Below the pieces are notes generated by a model that saw nothing but the letters and a program-made list of their open reading frames with translations, did not search any database and had not been told where the DNA came from. The position numbers were made by a program, and so were the translations under genes. From an uncultured Myxococcales bacterium (GTDB lineage: Bacteria; Myxococcota_A; UBA9042; DTJE01), in assembly GCA_903857665.1 (NCBI GenBank), contig CAIOFV010000136.1:1-64000 (forward strand): DNA of 64,000 bases, in the 5' to 3' direction. Positions 40,840-50,332 of this stretch are shown here, in pieces (position 1 is the stretch's first letter; the number at the start of each line of letters is the position of its first letter).

Positions 40840-42554
40840 TCGTCCTTCCCCTGGAAACGGGTCGCGGTCATGCGCGCCAGGAGGCCCAGGTGGCCGCGGA
40901 TCGTCCGGACCACCTTCATCTTCGACTGGCCCATCATGCGGACCTCCAGCACCGCCGGCGCCTCGACGATGCGCGAGCCGGCGAGGTCCATCCGGGCCAG
41001 CATTTCCACCACGCCGAGGTAGCCGCCCTCCGTCACCTCGATCTGCGCGACGGCGGAACGACGATACACCCGGAAGCACGCGGTGTAGGTCGCCAGGCGG
41101 TTGTGCAGCAGGCGCCTGTACAGGAACGACAGGCCTTTCGACAGGGCCAGCCGCCACTCGGGCACGTTCATCACCTGGCCCTGCGGGTGGTACGGTGACG
41201 CGGTCACCATGTCCACGCCGTCGGTCATCATCGGGATCATTTCCAGCAGTTGCCGCGGGTCATACGTGCAGTCGCAGTCGATCGAGCAGACGACCTCCGT
41301 GGCGGACGCCCGGATGCCCGCCAGGATCGCCGCGGCCACGCCGCTGTTCTTCGGTTGCTGCACGAAGGCGCAGTCCGGGCGGTCGCCGAACATCGTCCGA
41401 AGGACGTTCCAGGTGGCATCCGTGCTGCCGTCATCGACGAACACGAACCGAACGTCGTACTGCTTGTGGAAATCCAGCATCGCCTCGTCGAGGGTGTTGC
41501 GCAGGTAGGGCAGCGCTTCCTCCTCGTTGAACAGCGGGATGACGATCGTGATCGGGACCCGCGGCTCGTCCGGCGGGGGCGTGGACGCCTTGCGTCGCCG
41601 GGACGTCCGGGCGCCGGTCGGGACGGCTTCCTCGACGGCACGCGTGGCGGGAGGCGCAGCCGGGTCCAGGCCGAGGTGCGCGGCGATGCTGCCGAAGCGG
41701 TACCGGGCGAAGTAGTCCCGGAGGATGCCTTCCATCTTGTCCAGGTTGCGGTACTGGCGGACCCGCGTCAGGCGGTCCACGGCGTCGATGCGCGGCATCT
41801 CGGGATCCAGTTCCCAGACGTGGAAGTACAGGTTGAACGGAGCGGCCTGGGTGCGGTCCCAGGAATCGACCACGAACCGCATCAGGCCGGGCGGCATCTG
41901 GCGGAAGTAGTTGCCGCCCGCCGCCGGGATGGACAGCCACGACGGGCCCACGCTCGACAGCGGGAATTCCCACAGGTCCTGGCCTGCGTGGTGGTGCTGG
42001 TGCGGGAAGCGCCGCCAGGGTTCCTTCCGGATGTCGGCCAGCCGCGGGAAGAACGACGAGTCGTAGACGAAGCCCTCCTCGGCCAGCACGTCCAGCGCCC
42101 ACAGGTCGTCCGGCGTGAAGGTGCCCTGGGCGACCCGGTGGCCCCAGCAGCGCACGCCCGAGGCCCGTTCGATGGCCACGCGGGAACGCCGCAGGTCGTC
42201 CCGGAACTCGCGGTGGGACATTTCACGCAGCGGGCGGTGATAGAAGCCCTTGCTGGCGACCTCGTGCCCGCGACGGGCGACCTCGGCCACCACGTCGGGC
42301 ATCTTTTCGGCGATCCACCCTCCGGTGAAGAAGGTCGCCCGGATGTCGTATTCGTCCAGAAGGTCCATCGCGCGGCGGGTGTTGGTGCCCACGCGGGCCT
42401 CGAAGCGGCGCCAGCGGTCCGGCTGGATCAGGTTGCTGAAGGCGGAATGCTGGAAGTAGTCTTCCACGACGACGGTCAGAAGGTGGCGGCGCGGGGAGGA
42501 CGCGACCGGGGCGGCAGCGTTTTGGGAGTCGCGGACGGGAGCGTCGGCCATCAT
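40836..42554 (-). CDS. Fusion: polysaccharide deacetylase (XrtA-locus type) + family 2 glycosyltransferase
   Basis: 572 residues from ATG 42554, with AGGAG at 5 nt. The N-terminal half (about 25-305) is a deacetylase of the PEP-CTERM/XrtA-locus type: TVVVEDYFQHSAF, FFTGGWIAEKMPDVV, RGHEVASKGFYHR, WGHRVAQGTFT, and a C-terminal DUF3473-like part (YFHVWELDPEMPRI). A linker of about 45 residues with RRRK leads to a GT2 domain: ITIVIPLFNEEEALP, FVFVDDGSTDATW, the acidic CSIDCDCTYDP, like dolichol-phosphate-mannose synthase types, without C-terminal transmembrane helices. It probably adds a sugar and deacetylates an N-acetyl group in one protein. It heads the minus-strand operon and is divergent from the phosphodiesterase gene. 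Confidence 0.9.
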   Translation of the reverse strand: MMADAPVRDSQNAAAPVASSPRRHLLTVVVEDYFQHSAFSNLIQPDRWRRFEARVGTNTRRAMDLLDEYDIRATFFTGGWIAEKMPDVVAEVARRGHEVASKGFYHRPLREMSHREFRDDLRRSRVAIERASGVRCWGHRVAQGTFTPDDLWALDVLAEEGFVYDSSFFPRLADIRKEPWRRFPHQHHHAGQDLWEFPLSSVGPSWLSIPAAGGNYFRQMPPGLMRFVVDSWDRTQAAPFNLYFHVWELDPEMPRIDAVDRLTRVRQYRNLDKMEGILRDYFARYRFGSIAAHLGLDPAAPPATRAVEEAVPTGARTSRRRKASTPPPDEPRVPITIVIPLFNEEEALPYLRNTLDEAMLDFHKQYDVRFVFVDDGSTDATWNVLRTMFGDRPDCAFVQQPKNSGVAAAILAGIRASATEVVCSIDCDCTYDPRQLLEMIPMMTDGVDMVTASPYHPQGQVMNVPEWRLALSKGLSFLYRRLLHNRLATYTACFRVYRRSAVAQIEVTEGGYLGVVEMLARMDLAGSRIVEAPAVLEVRMMGQSKMKVVRTIRGHLGLLARMTATRFQGKDE

Positions 42555-42648
42555 GTCTCCTGGAACAAGTCCCTGGAAGGACGAGTGTGCTATCGTTGCG
42601 CATCGCATCCGTGCACGTCAAGGACGCGACGGTCCACAGGGGGTGGGA

Positions 42649-43800
42649 ATGGCGCGGGCGGGACGACTGGTGCTGTCGGTATTCGTCGATGCGTTCGGCT
42701 GGGAATTGGCGCAGCGGATCCCGTTCCTGGACGACGTCCTGACGCACAAAGCCGCGCTGGGGACCGTGTTCGGGTACTCATCGACCTGTGATCCCACGAT
42801 CCTCACCGGCGTGGCGCCTCGCGAGCATGGGCATTTCAGTTTCTTCGTGTACGACCCGCCGCATTCGCCGTTCGCGGCGCTGCGCCCGATGGGGCTGCTG
42901 CCGTCCTCGGTGGTGGACCGGGGGCGCGTGCGGTCCTGGATCAGCAAGTGGGTGGGCCGGGGGCTGGGCTGGAACGGGTATTTCCAACTGTACAACGTAC
43001 CCTGGAACGTCCTGCCCATGATGGACTACATCGAAAAGAAGGACATCTACTTCCCCGGGGGGATCCTCGGCGGCCAGAAGACCGTGTTCGACCCGTTGCG
43101 GGAGCGTGGCATCCCGTTCTCGCTGTCGGATTGGCGTCGGCCGGAGGTCGAAAACCTGGCGCGGCTGGAACATGACGTCGGGGAAGGGCGCATCGCGCTG
43201 GGCTGGCTGTTCCTGGCGTCGCTGGACGCGGTGCTGCACGCCCAAGGCACCCGGGGGGCCGCCGTCGTCGATCGGCTGCGGTGGTACGAGGAGCGGCTGC
43301 GCCGGATCCTGGCGATCGCGCACGAACGCTACGAGGACGTGCGGATCCACGTGTTTTCGGACCACGGCATGACCGACGTGAAGGACACCTGCGACGTGAT
43401 GGCCCGGGTGGATGCGACCGGGCTGCGCTTCGGGCGCGACTACGCCGCGGTGTACGATTCGACGACGGCGCGGTTCTGGTACCTGCGCGACGGCGCCCGC
43501 GAGCGGATCGAGGCCGCGATGGCCGGGGAACCCCGCGGGCGTTGGCTGGACGACGAAACGCTGCACGCCTGGGGCGTGGACTTTCCGGGCCACCGGTACG
43601 GGGATCGGTTCTGGCTGGCCGATCCGGGAGTGCTGATCGTGCCGTCACACATGGGGCTCAAGCCCATCCCGGGCATGCACGGCTATGCGCCGAACGACAA
43701 GGATTCGGTCGCCTTCTACGGCACGAACACCCCGGATGCACCACGGCCCTCCGGCCTGGCGGACCTGAAGGGAGTCGTCCTGTCGGAACTGGGACTGTGA
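42649..43800 (+). CDS. AlkP-superfamily phosphodiesterase/nucleotide pyrophosphatase-like protein
   Basis: 383 residues from ATG 42649, with GGGTGGGA upstream. The metal Asp lies in LSVFVDAFGWEL at the N-terminus. The Thr nucleophile is in CDPTILTGVAPREHGHF, the second site in HVFSDHGMTD, and a C-terminal His ligand region in KPIPGMHGY. It resembles type I phosphodiesterase/nucleotide pyrophosphatase proteins. There is no signal peptide or transmembrane segment, so it could cleave a nucleotide sugar or phospho-sugar in the cytoplasm, or transfer a phospho-group to the polysaccharide. It leads a plus-strand operon with the polymerase (31-bp gap) and flippase. Confidence 0.82.
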   Translation: MARAGRLVLSVFVDAFGWELAQRIPFLDDVLTHKAALGTVFGYSSTCDPTILTGVAPREHGHFSFFVYDPPHSPFAALRPMGLLPSSVVDRGRVRSWISKWVGRGLGWNGYFQLYNVPWNVLPMMDYIEKKDIYFPGGILGGQKTVFDPLRERGIPFSLSDWRRPEVENLARLEHDVGEGRIALGWLFLASLDAVLHAQGTRGAAVVDRLRWYEERLRRILAIAHERYEDVRIHVFSDHGMTDVKDTCDVMARVDATGLRFGRDYAAVYDSTTARFWYLRDGARERIEAAMAGEPRGRWLDDETLHAWGVDFPGHRYGDRFWLADPGVLIVPSHMGLKPIPGMHGYAPNDKDSVAFYGTNTPDAPRPSGLADLKGVVLSELGL

Positions 43801-43831
43801 GGGAGCGGCGCGTCGGGGCCGGAGGGGCGGC

Positions 43832-45319
43832 ATGAAGTACGCGGTGTTCGCCCTGCTGCTGGTCCTCGCCGTGCCCGCGATGACGGCCCTGGCCTGGCAA
43901 TCCGAAAAGTTGCGAGGCTACCTGTTTTCGGCGCTGATCTTTGCCACCTGCCTCGGGGATCACGGCAACATCCACCTGCTGTCGATCGAAACGTACCGGG
44001 GGCCGGACCGCGGCTTCGAGGTCACGCTGGTGGACCTGATCGCCTGGTCGCTGGCGATCGCCGTGATGGCGCGCAAGCCGGGCCGGATCTCGTGGGTCCC
44101 GTACAACACCTGGTTGATGCTGCTGTATTTCGGGGTCGCCGCGCTGTCGATCGTCGATGCGCCCCAGGGGCTGCTGGCGTCGTTCACGATGGTGAAGATG
44201 CTGCGGGGGTTCGTCCTGTACTGGACGGTCGTCAACGTGCTGCGGGTCGGCGTCCCGGTGAAGTCCATCTGGCGCGGGATCCTGGCCATCGGCATCCTGT
44301 TCGGGCTGTACGCCGTGTACCAGAAGTACGGAGTCGGGCTGTACCGGATCCCGGCCACCTTCGATCACTCGAACACGGTGCCCCTGTTCCTGAACCAGAT
44401 CCTCCCGATCCTGCTGGTGATGGGATTGGCGGCGGGTTGGCTGTCCGGCAAGGCCTCGATGCTGAGCCTGGCGACCGTCATGGCGATGCTGCTGACGGTG
44501 GTGATGACGTTCAGCCGTGGAGGCATGGTCCTGTCGCTGATGACGATCCTGGGCGTCCTGTTGGTCGCGAACCGCAAGACGAAATCGTTCCGGGTGACCG
44601 TCGCGTCGCTGGTCGTGGTGGGCGGTCTGGCACTGGGCGGGCTTGCCACGGGGAAGAGCATCGCGGACCGGTTCATGGAGGCGCCCGAGTCGTCCCACCT
44701 GGCCCGCGAGGAGTTCAACCGGGCTGCCCAGGCGATGGCTGCCGACAACCCCCTGGGCGTGGGCATCAACCAGTTCTCGTACGTGCTGTCCAACACCCCG
44801 AAATATACCAACATGATCAAGGTCATGGCGGCCGAAAAGCAGAAGGGGGTCTGCCACGAGGTGTACTTCCTGACCGCGGCCGAGCTTGGGTGGATCGGGC
44901 TGGTGATCTTCGTGATGGTGCTGCTGCGGTTCCTGTGGCATGCCTCGTTCGAGGCGTTCCGGCGGAAGGGGTTCCACGGGCTTCTGCAGGCCGCGATCGC
45001 GCTGGGCATGCTGGCATTGCACCTGTCGGGGTTCCTGGAGTGGGTGTTTCGGATCACGCCGATCTTCTACATGTTCCTGGTGTGTTGCGGTCTGTCCGTG
45101 GGCCTCGCGGACTCGTGGCGGCTTGCGGATCGTGCCGCGCGGAAGCCCCGGCGGATTGCCGATGTCACGACCGGCACTCCAGATGCGCCGGACGCGCCGG
45201 ATGGGGACGGAACGCCGGATGGCCCGATCGATCCCGGGCGCCGGCTGCAGGTCACGGGCGAGTGGGCACCGATCCGGGACGAGCCGCCCGCATGGGCGCA
45301 GAAAGGGGAGTTGGCATGA
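43832..45319 (+). CDS. O-antigen ligase/polymerase family protein (Wzy-like)
   Basis: 495 residues from ATG 43832, with GGAGGGG upstream. About twelve transmembrane helices surround a large periplasmic loop near residues 270-345 that holds the Wzy_C-type signature region (SSHLAREEFNRAAQAM, NPLGVGINQFSYVL, HEVYFLTAAELGWIG). This family joins lipid-linked repeat units at the outer leaflet of the inner membrane. A cytosolic Asp/Pro-rich tail of about 60 residues follows. The stop overlaps the flippase start (ATGA), which fits Wzx/Wzy coupling. Polymerase is favoured over ligase by context; the sequence cannot decide. Confidence 0.88.
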   Translation: MKYAVFALLLVLAVPAMTALAWQSEKLRGYLFSALIFATCLGDHGNIHLLSIETYRGPDRGFEVTLVDLIAWSLAIAVMARKPGRISWVPYNTWLMLLYFGVAALSIVDAPQGLLASFTMVKMLRGFVLYWTVVNVLRVGVPVKSIWRGILAIGILFGLYAVYQKYGVGLYRIPATFDHSNTVPLFLNQILPILLVMGLAAGWLSGKASMLSLATVMAMLLTVVMTFSRGGMVLSLMTILGVLLVANRKTKSFRVTVASLVVVGGLALGGLATGKSIADRFMEAPESSHLAREEFNRAAQAMAADNPLGVGINQFSYVLSNTPKYTNMIKVMAAEKQKGVCHEVYFLTAAELGWIGLVIFVMVLLRFLWHASFEAFRRKGFHGLLQAAIALGMLALHLSGFLEWVFRITPIFYMFLVCCGLSVGLADSWRLADRAARKPRRIADVTTGTPDAPDAPDGDGTPDGPIDPGRRLQVTGEWAPIRDEPPAWAQKGELA

Positions 45320-46830
45320 GCGGACAGGCCCGACGGGTGGCGACCGACACCCTCACGTCGTACGTGCGCTATGGCGTCGTCATCCTGGTCCAACTGGCGC
45401 TGGTCCCCTACATGATCGGGCACCTGGGCGACGCCGGGTACGGCCTGTGGACGCTGACGTTTTCGGTGCTCGGGTTCCTGTCCCTGGTGGACTTCGGTTT
45501 CACGACCAGCGTGGTGCGGTTCACTGCGGAGGCCCGCGGGTCCAACGACGTGGACCGCCGCAACCGGATGCTGAGCACCGTGATGGCCGTGTACCTGGGT
45601 CTGGCGCTGCTGGCGGCGCTGATCGTCGCAGGGGTCTCGCCGTTCTATGCCGCCCTGTTCGGCATCCCGGAAGCCCAGCGCGACGCGGCCCTGCCGCTGC
45701 TGTGGGTGCTTGCGGCGCGGTCGATCGCGGTCAGCCTGCCGTTCGGGATGTTCCGGGCGATCCTGTTCGGCAACGGGCGGATCGGCCTGATGAACCTGTT
45801 GCAGGCCGGCGGAACGCTGCTGTATGCCGTGTCGTCGGTGGCGGCCCTCGAGATGGGCGGCGGGTTGATCGGGCTGGCGTGGGCGAACCTGGCGGCGTTC
45901 GCGGTCGAGAACGTCGCCTACGCCGTGGCCGCGTTCACGACGACGCCCGACCTGCGGATATCGCCGCGGCGCTTCGACCGGTCGATGCTGGGCTCGGCGG
46001 CCTGGATCAGCGCCGCGCAGTTCGTCGTGACCGTTTCGTCGCTGGTGCTGCTGCGGACGGACCCGATCATCGTCAACGCCTTCCTGCCGCTGACCGCCGT
46101 GGCCCTGTACGGGGTGGCCCTGAAGGTCGCCGAGAACGCGCTGATGCTGATCAAGCAGGGGGTCAACGTGCTGGGCCCGCTGGCGGCCGAGATGAGCGGC
46201 GCCGGCCGGACCAGCGAGGTGCGCACCCTGCTGGTCACCGGGGCCCGGTTCGCGCTGGCGCCGGCCGCCGGGATGGCCGTGGCGTCGCTGGTGCTGGGGC
46301 GCGAGGCGCTTTCGGCATGGGTCGGGCCGGACTACGGCGAGGCGGCCACCGTGCTGGCGATCCTGATGACGTCCGTGGCGCTGCTGGTCCCGCAGATGGT
46401 GGCCTCCGGCGTGTTCAGCATGACCGGGCACCATCGACTGACGGCCTGGGCGGCCTTCCTGAGCATGACCGTCAACGTGGCCGCCAGCCTGCTGCTGGTG
46501 TGGTGGATCGGGCTGCCGGGCGTGGCCCTGGGCACGCTGGCCGCGACGGCGCTGGTGGACGTCTGCGTCGTGGTGGGCCTGGTGCGGCGGGCCTACGGGG
46601 TCGGGTACATCGAGTACGTGCGGGGCGTGTTCGTCCCGTCGATGCTGCCGGCGCTGGGCGCCTGGCTGGCGATGACGGGGCTGAAGACGGTGCTGCCGCC
46701 CACGAGCCTGCCCGCGGTGCTGGCCGAAGCGGTGGCGGGATGCCTGGTGTTCGCCGCGCTGTTCCTGGCCCTGGGGTTGACCCGGCAGGATCGCGTCGTG
46801 ATCCGCCACATCCTCTCGCGGCGGCGCTGA
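45316..46830 (+). CDS. Wzx-type polysaccharide flippase
   Basis: 504 residues from ATG 45316 (ATGA overlap; GGGGAG upstream). There are 12-14 transmembrane helices of the MOP/MATE superfamily, beginning TDTLTSYVRYGVVILVQLAL with the typical GYGLWTL loop (LGDAGYGLWTLTFSVLGFL). It should flip the undecaprenyl-diphosphate repeat unit across the inner membrane. It converges on the HD phosphohydrolase with only 5 bp between the stops. Confidence 0.88.
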   Translation: MSGQARRVATDTLTSYVRYGVVILVQLALVPYMIGHLGDAGYGLWTLTFSVLGFLSLVDFGFTTSVVRFTAEARGSNDVDRRNRMLSTVMAVYLGLALLAALIVAGVSPFYAALFGIPEAQRDAALPLLWVLAARSIAVSLPFGMFRAILFGNGRIGLMNLLQAGGTLLYAVSSVAALEMGGGLIGLAWANLAAFAVENVAYAVAAFTTTPDLRISPRRFDRSMLGSAAWISAAQFVVTVSSLVLLRTDPIIVNAFLPLTAVALYGVALKVAENALMLIKQGVNVLGPLAAEMSGAGRTSEVRTLLVTGARFALAPAAGMAVASLVLGREALSAWVGPDYGEAATVLAILMTSVALLVPQMVASGVFSMTGHHRLTAWAAFLSMTVNVAASLLLVWWIGLPGVALGTLAATALVDVCVVVGLVRRAYGVGYIEYVRGVFVPSMLPALGAWLAMTGLKTVLPPTSLPAVLAEAVAGCLVFAALFLALGLTRQDRVVIRHILSRRR

Positions 46831-46835
46831 CAAAC

Positions 46836-47477
46836 CTACAATTCGCTTCGCAGTTGCTGGAGGAACGATCGGAGGAAGTCGGTGCATCGGCGCGCCTCCT
46901 CGCGTCCGGTGGCGGTCTGCATGGTCCCGGCCAACCCCAGCAGTTTCGTGTAGAAGTGGTCCACCGCCGAGCGCGTGTCGTCCGGAGGGCGCGACTCGCA
47001 GAAGGGATCCTCGGGGGACGTCAGCGGCTTTCCCATCGCGCCCGCGAGCATCAGGCACCGGGACAGGCCGACGGCGCCCAGCGCGTCCAGGCGGTCCGCG
47101 TCCTGCACCACGCGGGCCTCGAGGGTCCGAGGAGGGATCCCGGCGGTGAACGAATGCGCCTCGATGGCGTGCTCCACCTGCGAAACGATCGCCGGATCGA
47201 CGCCCCACGACGACAGCAGCGCGGCGGCGCGCGAGGCGGCCATCCGCGACGCCAGCGGCCGGTTCCGCGAGTCCTTGGGCACCGTGACGCAGTCGTGAAG
47301 CCACGCCGCGGGCACGATCACGTCCATGCGGGCGCCCTCGATCGCGGCCAACCGCTTCGCCGTCGCGACGACGCGAACGACGTGGGCGCCGTCGTGGGCC
47401 GTATCGCCCCGGCCGTCACGCACGATCGCCTCGCAGCGGGCTTCCAGGGCGTCCGTCGTGGGGGATGTGATCGACAT
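46836..47477 (-). CDS. HD-domain phosphohydrolase (YedJ-like)
   Basis: 213 residues from ATG 47477. HD motifs: His in HDGAHVVRVV, the HD pair in AAWLHDCVTVPKDSRNR, and Asp in QDADRLDALGAVG, as in the YedJ/YpgQ group, which has reported nucleotide pyrophosphatase or phosphatase activity. The C-terminal HFYTKLLGLAGTMQTATGRE helix is also typical. It is cytosolic. It is probably a housekeeping hydrolase at the end of the minus-strand series that starts with the TolC-like gene; the link to polysaccharide synthesis is unproven. Confidence 0.85.
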   Translation of the reverse strand: MSITSPTTDALEARCEAIVRDGRGDTAHDGAHVVRVVATAKRLAAIEGARMDVIVPAAWLHDCVTVPKDSRNRPLASRMAASRAAALLSSWGVDPAIVSQVEHAIEAHSFTAGIPPRTLEARVVQDADRLDALGAVGLSRCLMLAGAMGKPLTSPEDPFCESRPPDDTRSAVDHFYTKLLGLAGTMQTATGREEARRCTDFLRSFLQQLRSEL

Positions 47478-47591
47478 GCCCGGGATGGTGGCACGCCGGG
47501 TGGGCGCGGGCAAGGCCTCCCCCTTCCGCGGCACGCATTCCGGGGGGCCGACCTGCGCCTGGAGCCGCGGCACTCGGGATCCAAGGGGGCG

Positions 47592-50285
47592 TCAATCCCC
47601 GCGGGTGGAGGGCACCGCCGTTTCGACGGTCACGTCCAGGTGCGCGGAGGCGCGGCGGCCGTCGGGCCAGGTCGCCTCGGCCTCGATCCACTGCGCGCCG
47701 GGTTTCGCGAACACGAAGATCGGGGTCTGCCCGTCGTCGGGCTGCAGGCCGGACGCCTCCCAGATGATGTCGGCGGTCGATACGTCCATGCCCGTCACCT
47801 GGAGGCGTGGCGTGACTGCGCGGCCGACGCGCACCCCCTTTTCCGGGGTGACGATGACGGCCGACGCCGAACGCCACGGCTGGCTCTTCAGGGGCGTGCG
47901 CGCCATCCAGGCGGCAGCCGCGGCCAGCGCACGTCCCTGGGGCACGACCGTCGCCTCTGTCTGGACGTTCCAGGCGTCGGTCCACCGGTTGTACAACGGG
48001 TAGGGCACGCGCGTGTCCTTGTCGCCGTCGGGCGGGAAGGCCAGGCGCGAAAGGTCGTGCTCGTATTCGGGCGTCCACGCGGGCCCCGCCGTGATGTCGC
48101 CGACCAGGAGGCCCGTCGGGGGCAGGGCCCGGCCGTCGTTTTGCGCAAACTGGCTGACCACGTTGCGCGGGCGGTTCCGGCCCAGGCCGGTGATGAAGCA
48201 CACGTCCACGGGGTTCGCGCCCAGGGCATAGTCGAAGTTCGACGCGGCCACGGCGCGCAGGTCGGGGCGGTCCCGACCGACCGCGGCGACTTCCAGGTCG
48301 AAGGCGTTTTCCGGGCTGAAGTACCATGCGGCCGTTCGGAAACGCTTGTTCTCCAGCGGGAACGACGTCCGGTACGCCGAGGCCAACGCCCACGACGCCA
48401 GTTCGTCGCCGACCTGGTCCAGTTCCCTGCGGCACCGTTGCTGGAGGTCCTTGTCCAGCCGTGCCGCGAAAGGATGGCCCGCCCGCGTCGCCAGCGCGCA
48501 GGACCGGGTGGCGTTCCCGTAGCCCTCTGTCATCGGGACCCACTCCCAGCGGCGGGTCCGGCGGTGGTCGAGCGGGTCGAAGTCCTTCCGGGCCTCCTCG
48601 GCGAACCGCTCCTCGCCCGTCGCCAGCCAAAGTTCCATGGCGGCCCAGGCGATCTCGTCCGAATCCTGGAACTGGTCGCCGTAGTGGGTCACGCGCTGGT
48701 ACGAACCCTTCTGCCCGTGCTCGCTCCAGGCCTTCTGCAGGAACGACCAGCCTTTCAGCGCGCGGGCCAGGTAGTCGGCCGCTTCCGTCGGGAAGTCGCT
48801 GCGCATCCGGGGCGACGAACCCGCCTGCGCCAGCGCGGCCACGGCCGCCGCGGTGGCCGAAGTGTTCTTGGGCAGGACGACCTGGGGGTCGCCGTGGTCG
48901 GGCATCACGTTGTCTTCGTAAGGCCGGTTGCGCGGGTGGACCAGGAAATAGAAGCCTCCGTCGTCGTCCTGCATCCGGGCCAGGAAGTCCGCTTCCCACT
49001 TCGCGATCTGCAGCACGTCGGGCTTCCCGTCCCCGCTTTCGGGCAGGCCCAGGTTGTCCAGGTCCGCCACGCCGGGGAAGGCGTCCACGGCCAGCACCAG
49101 CGCGTGGATCAACGCGGCGCTGTTGGTGACGTACTTGCCGTAGTCGCCCGCGTCGTGGTGCCCGCCGTGGACGTCCACCGGGCCCGGGCGCGAATACGGG
49201 AACAGGGCGTGGCGCAGGGAGTCCAACTGCGGCGCTTCCTGGTCATCGGCGGACTTCCCGTCCTGGAGGCCCGCGAGGCGATCGTTGAAGCGGGCGTCGG
49301 CAGGCGAGGGGACCGCCGCGGGTGCCAGGTGGCATGCACCATGGACGAACCTCGTGAACGGCAGATCCAGCGCGAACCCGCAACGCTGGTGGAACAGCCC
49401 CAGCGCCAGCGTGCGGGCCAGCAGGGCGGGCAGCCCGGGGTCGATCCGGAACCGCGGCGACGCGCCCAGCCCGGCCACCCGCAGGCGGTAGGTGCCCGGC
49501 CGGTCCAGCGGCGTGAAGTCGGCCTCGCGGACCTGCCGGTTCGGCGGGACCTGGTCGTCGAAACCGTCCTCGGTCGTGTGCACCAGTCGTCCGGAGTACG
49601 CGACGTCGCCGGTTGCCGCGTCGATGACCTGGAACGGCGTGCCCTCCTCGACGGGCAGTTCGCCGAGCGTCCCCAGCCACGCCCCCACGGGGGCCCGCTT
49701 GGCCGAACCGACCGCGTACCCGACGTGGGCCACGTGGATCGCCTCCCCTCGGCGCAGGGGATCCAGCCTCGCCACGAGGTCGTCGCCACCCGTCCAGACG
49801 TCGCCGGTCGGGTTGCGGACGTGGACTTCCACGCCGTCGGGCAGAGGCGACGCCAGGCGCAGGTACAGTGCGTTTCCGATCCGCAGATCGCGGCGGCCCT
49901 TCGGGGCGAAGGCGGGTCGACGCCTGAAGCCCACTGCCTCGACCGCCACGGTCGTCCCGCCCGCGCGCACCTCGAAGGTCGGAGGCGCCGGGAGGCTGGC
50001 CTGATCCCCCTTGACGAAGTCCCAGGTCGATGGGTTTCCGCCCTTCAAGGCGCCGTTGAACCAGTCGATTTCGATGACGGACGGCGACACCGCCTGGACG
50101 TCCCAGGCCCCCAGCCCAGGCACGTCCAGCGGCGACGAACGATCGATCCGCAGGGCCGGATCGAAGGTCGCCGGGGTCCTGCGGGTCGAGGCCCCCGCGC
50201 AGGGCGCCAGAGCGGGGATGAGGCCTGCCAGGATCAGCATGGCCACGAGGCGCGACCGCGATGTGGCGCGGGGGGAAAGTGGCAC
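47592..50285 (-). CDS. Secreted glycoside hydrolase family 9 protein
   Basis: 897 residues from GTG 50285, chosen because GGAGG lies 5 nt upstream in the spacing used by neighbours (an ATG is 4 codons earlier). A signal/lipobox (ALAPC) is followed by an N-terminal Ig-like CelD_N domain (about 45-290). The (alpha/alpha)6 GH9 domain follows: GGHHDAGDYGKYV with the catalytic Asp pair, TSATAAAVAALAQA, YALGANPVDVCFITGLG, and NVQTEATVV, which probably holds the general-acid Glu. A C-terminal beta-domain of about 95 residues closes the protein. GH9 enzymes cleave beta-1,4-glucans or related glycans. Within the locus it may trim or release the made polysaccharide rather than digest cellulose. Confidence 0.88.
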   Translation of the reverse strand: MPLSPRATSRSRLVAMLILAGLIPALAPCAGASTRRTPATFDPALRIDRSSPLDVPGLGAWDVQAVSPSVIEIDWFNGALKGGNPSTWDFVKGDQASLPAPPTFEVRAGGTTVAVEAVGFRRRPAFAPKGRRDLRIGNALYLRLASPLPDGVEVHVRNPTGDVWTGGDDLVARLDPLRRGEAIHVAHVGYAVGSAKRAPVGAWLGTLGELPVEEGTPFQVIDAATGDVAYSGRLVHTTEDGFDDQVPPNRQVREADFTPLDRPGTYRLRVAGLGASPRFRIDPGLPALLARTLALGLFHQRCGFALDLPFTRFVHGACHLAPAAVPSPADARFNDRLAGLQDGKSADDQEAPQLDSLRHALFPYSRPGPVDVHGGHHDAGDYGKYVTNSAALIHALVLAVDAFPGVADLDNLGLPESGDGKPDVLQIAKWEADFLARMQDDDGGFYFLVHPRNRPYEDNVMPDHGDPQVVLPKNTSATAAAVAALAQAGSSPRMRSDFPTEAADYLARALKGWSFLQKAWSEHGQKGSYQRVTHYGDQFQDSDEIAWAAMELWLATGEERFAEEARKDFDPLDHRRTRRWEWVPMTEGYGNATRSCALATRAGHPFAARLDKDLQQRCRRELDQVGDELASWALASAYRTSFPLENKRFRTAAWYFSPENAFDLEVAAVGRDRPDLRAVAASNFDYALGANPVDVCFITGLGRNRPRNVVSQFAQNDGRALPPTGLLVGDITAGPAWTPEYEHDLSRLAFPPDGDKDTRVPYPLYNRWTDAWNVQTEATVVPQGRALAAAAAWMARTPLKSQPWRSASAVIVTPEKGVRVGRAVTPRLQVTGMDVSTADIIWEASGLQPDDGQTPIFVFAKPGAQWIEAEATWPDGRRASAHLDVTVETAVPSTRGD

Positions 50286-50332
50286 CGTCACCTCCATGTC
50301 CAGGGTCAGGATGGGGCCAGGGGTGGGGGGCG

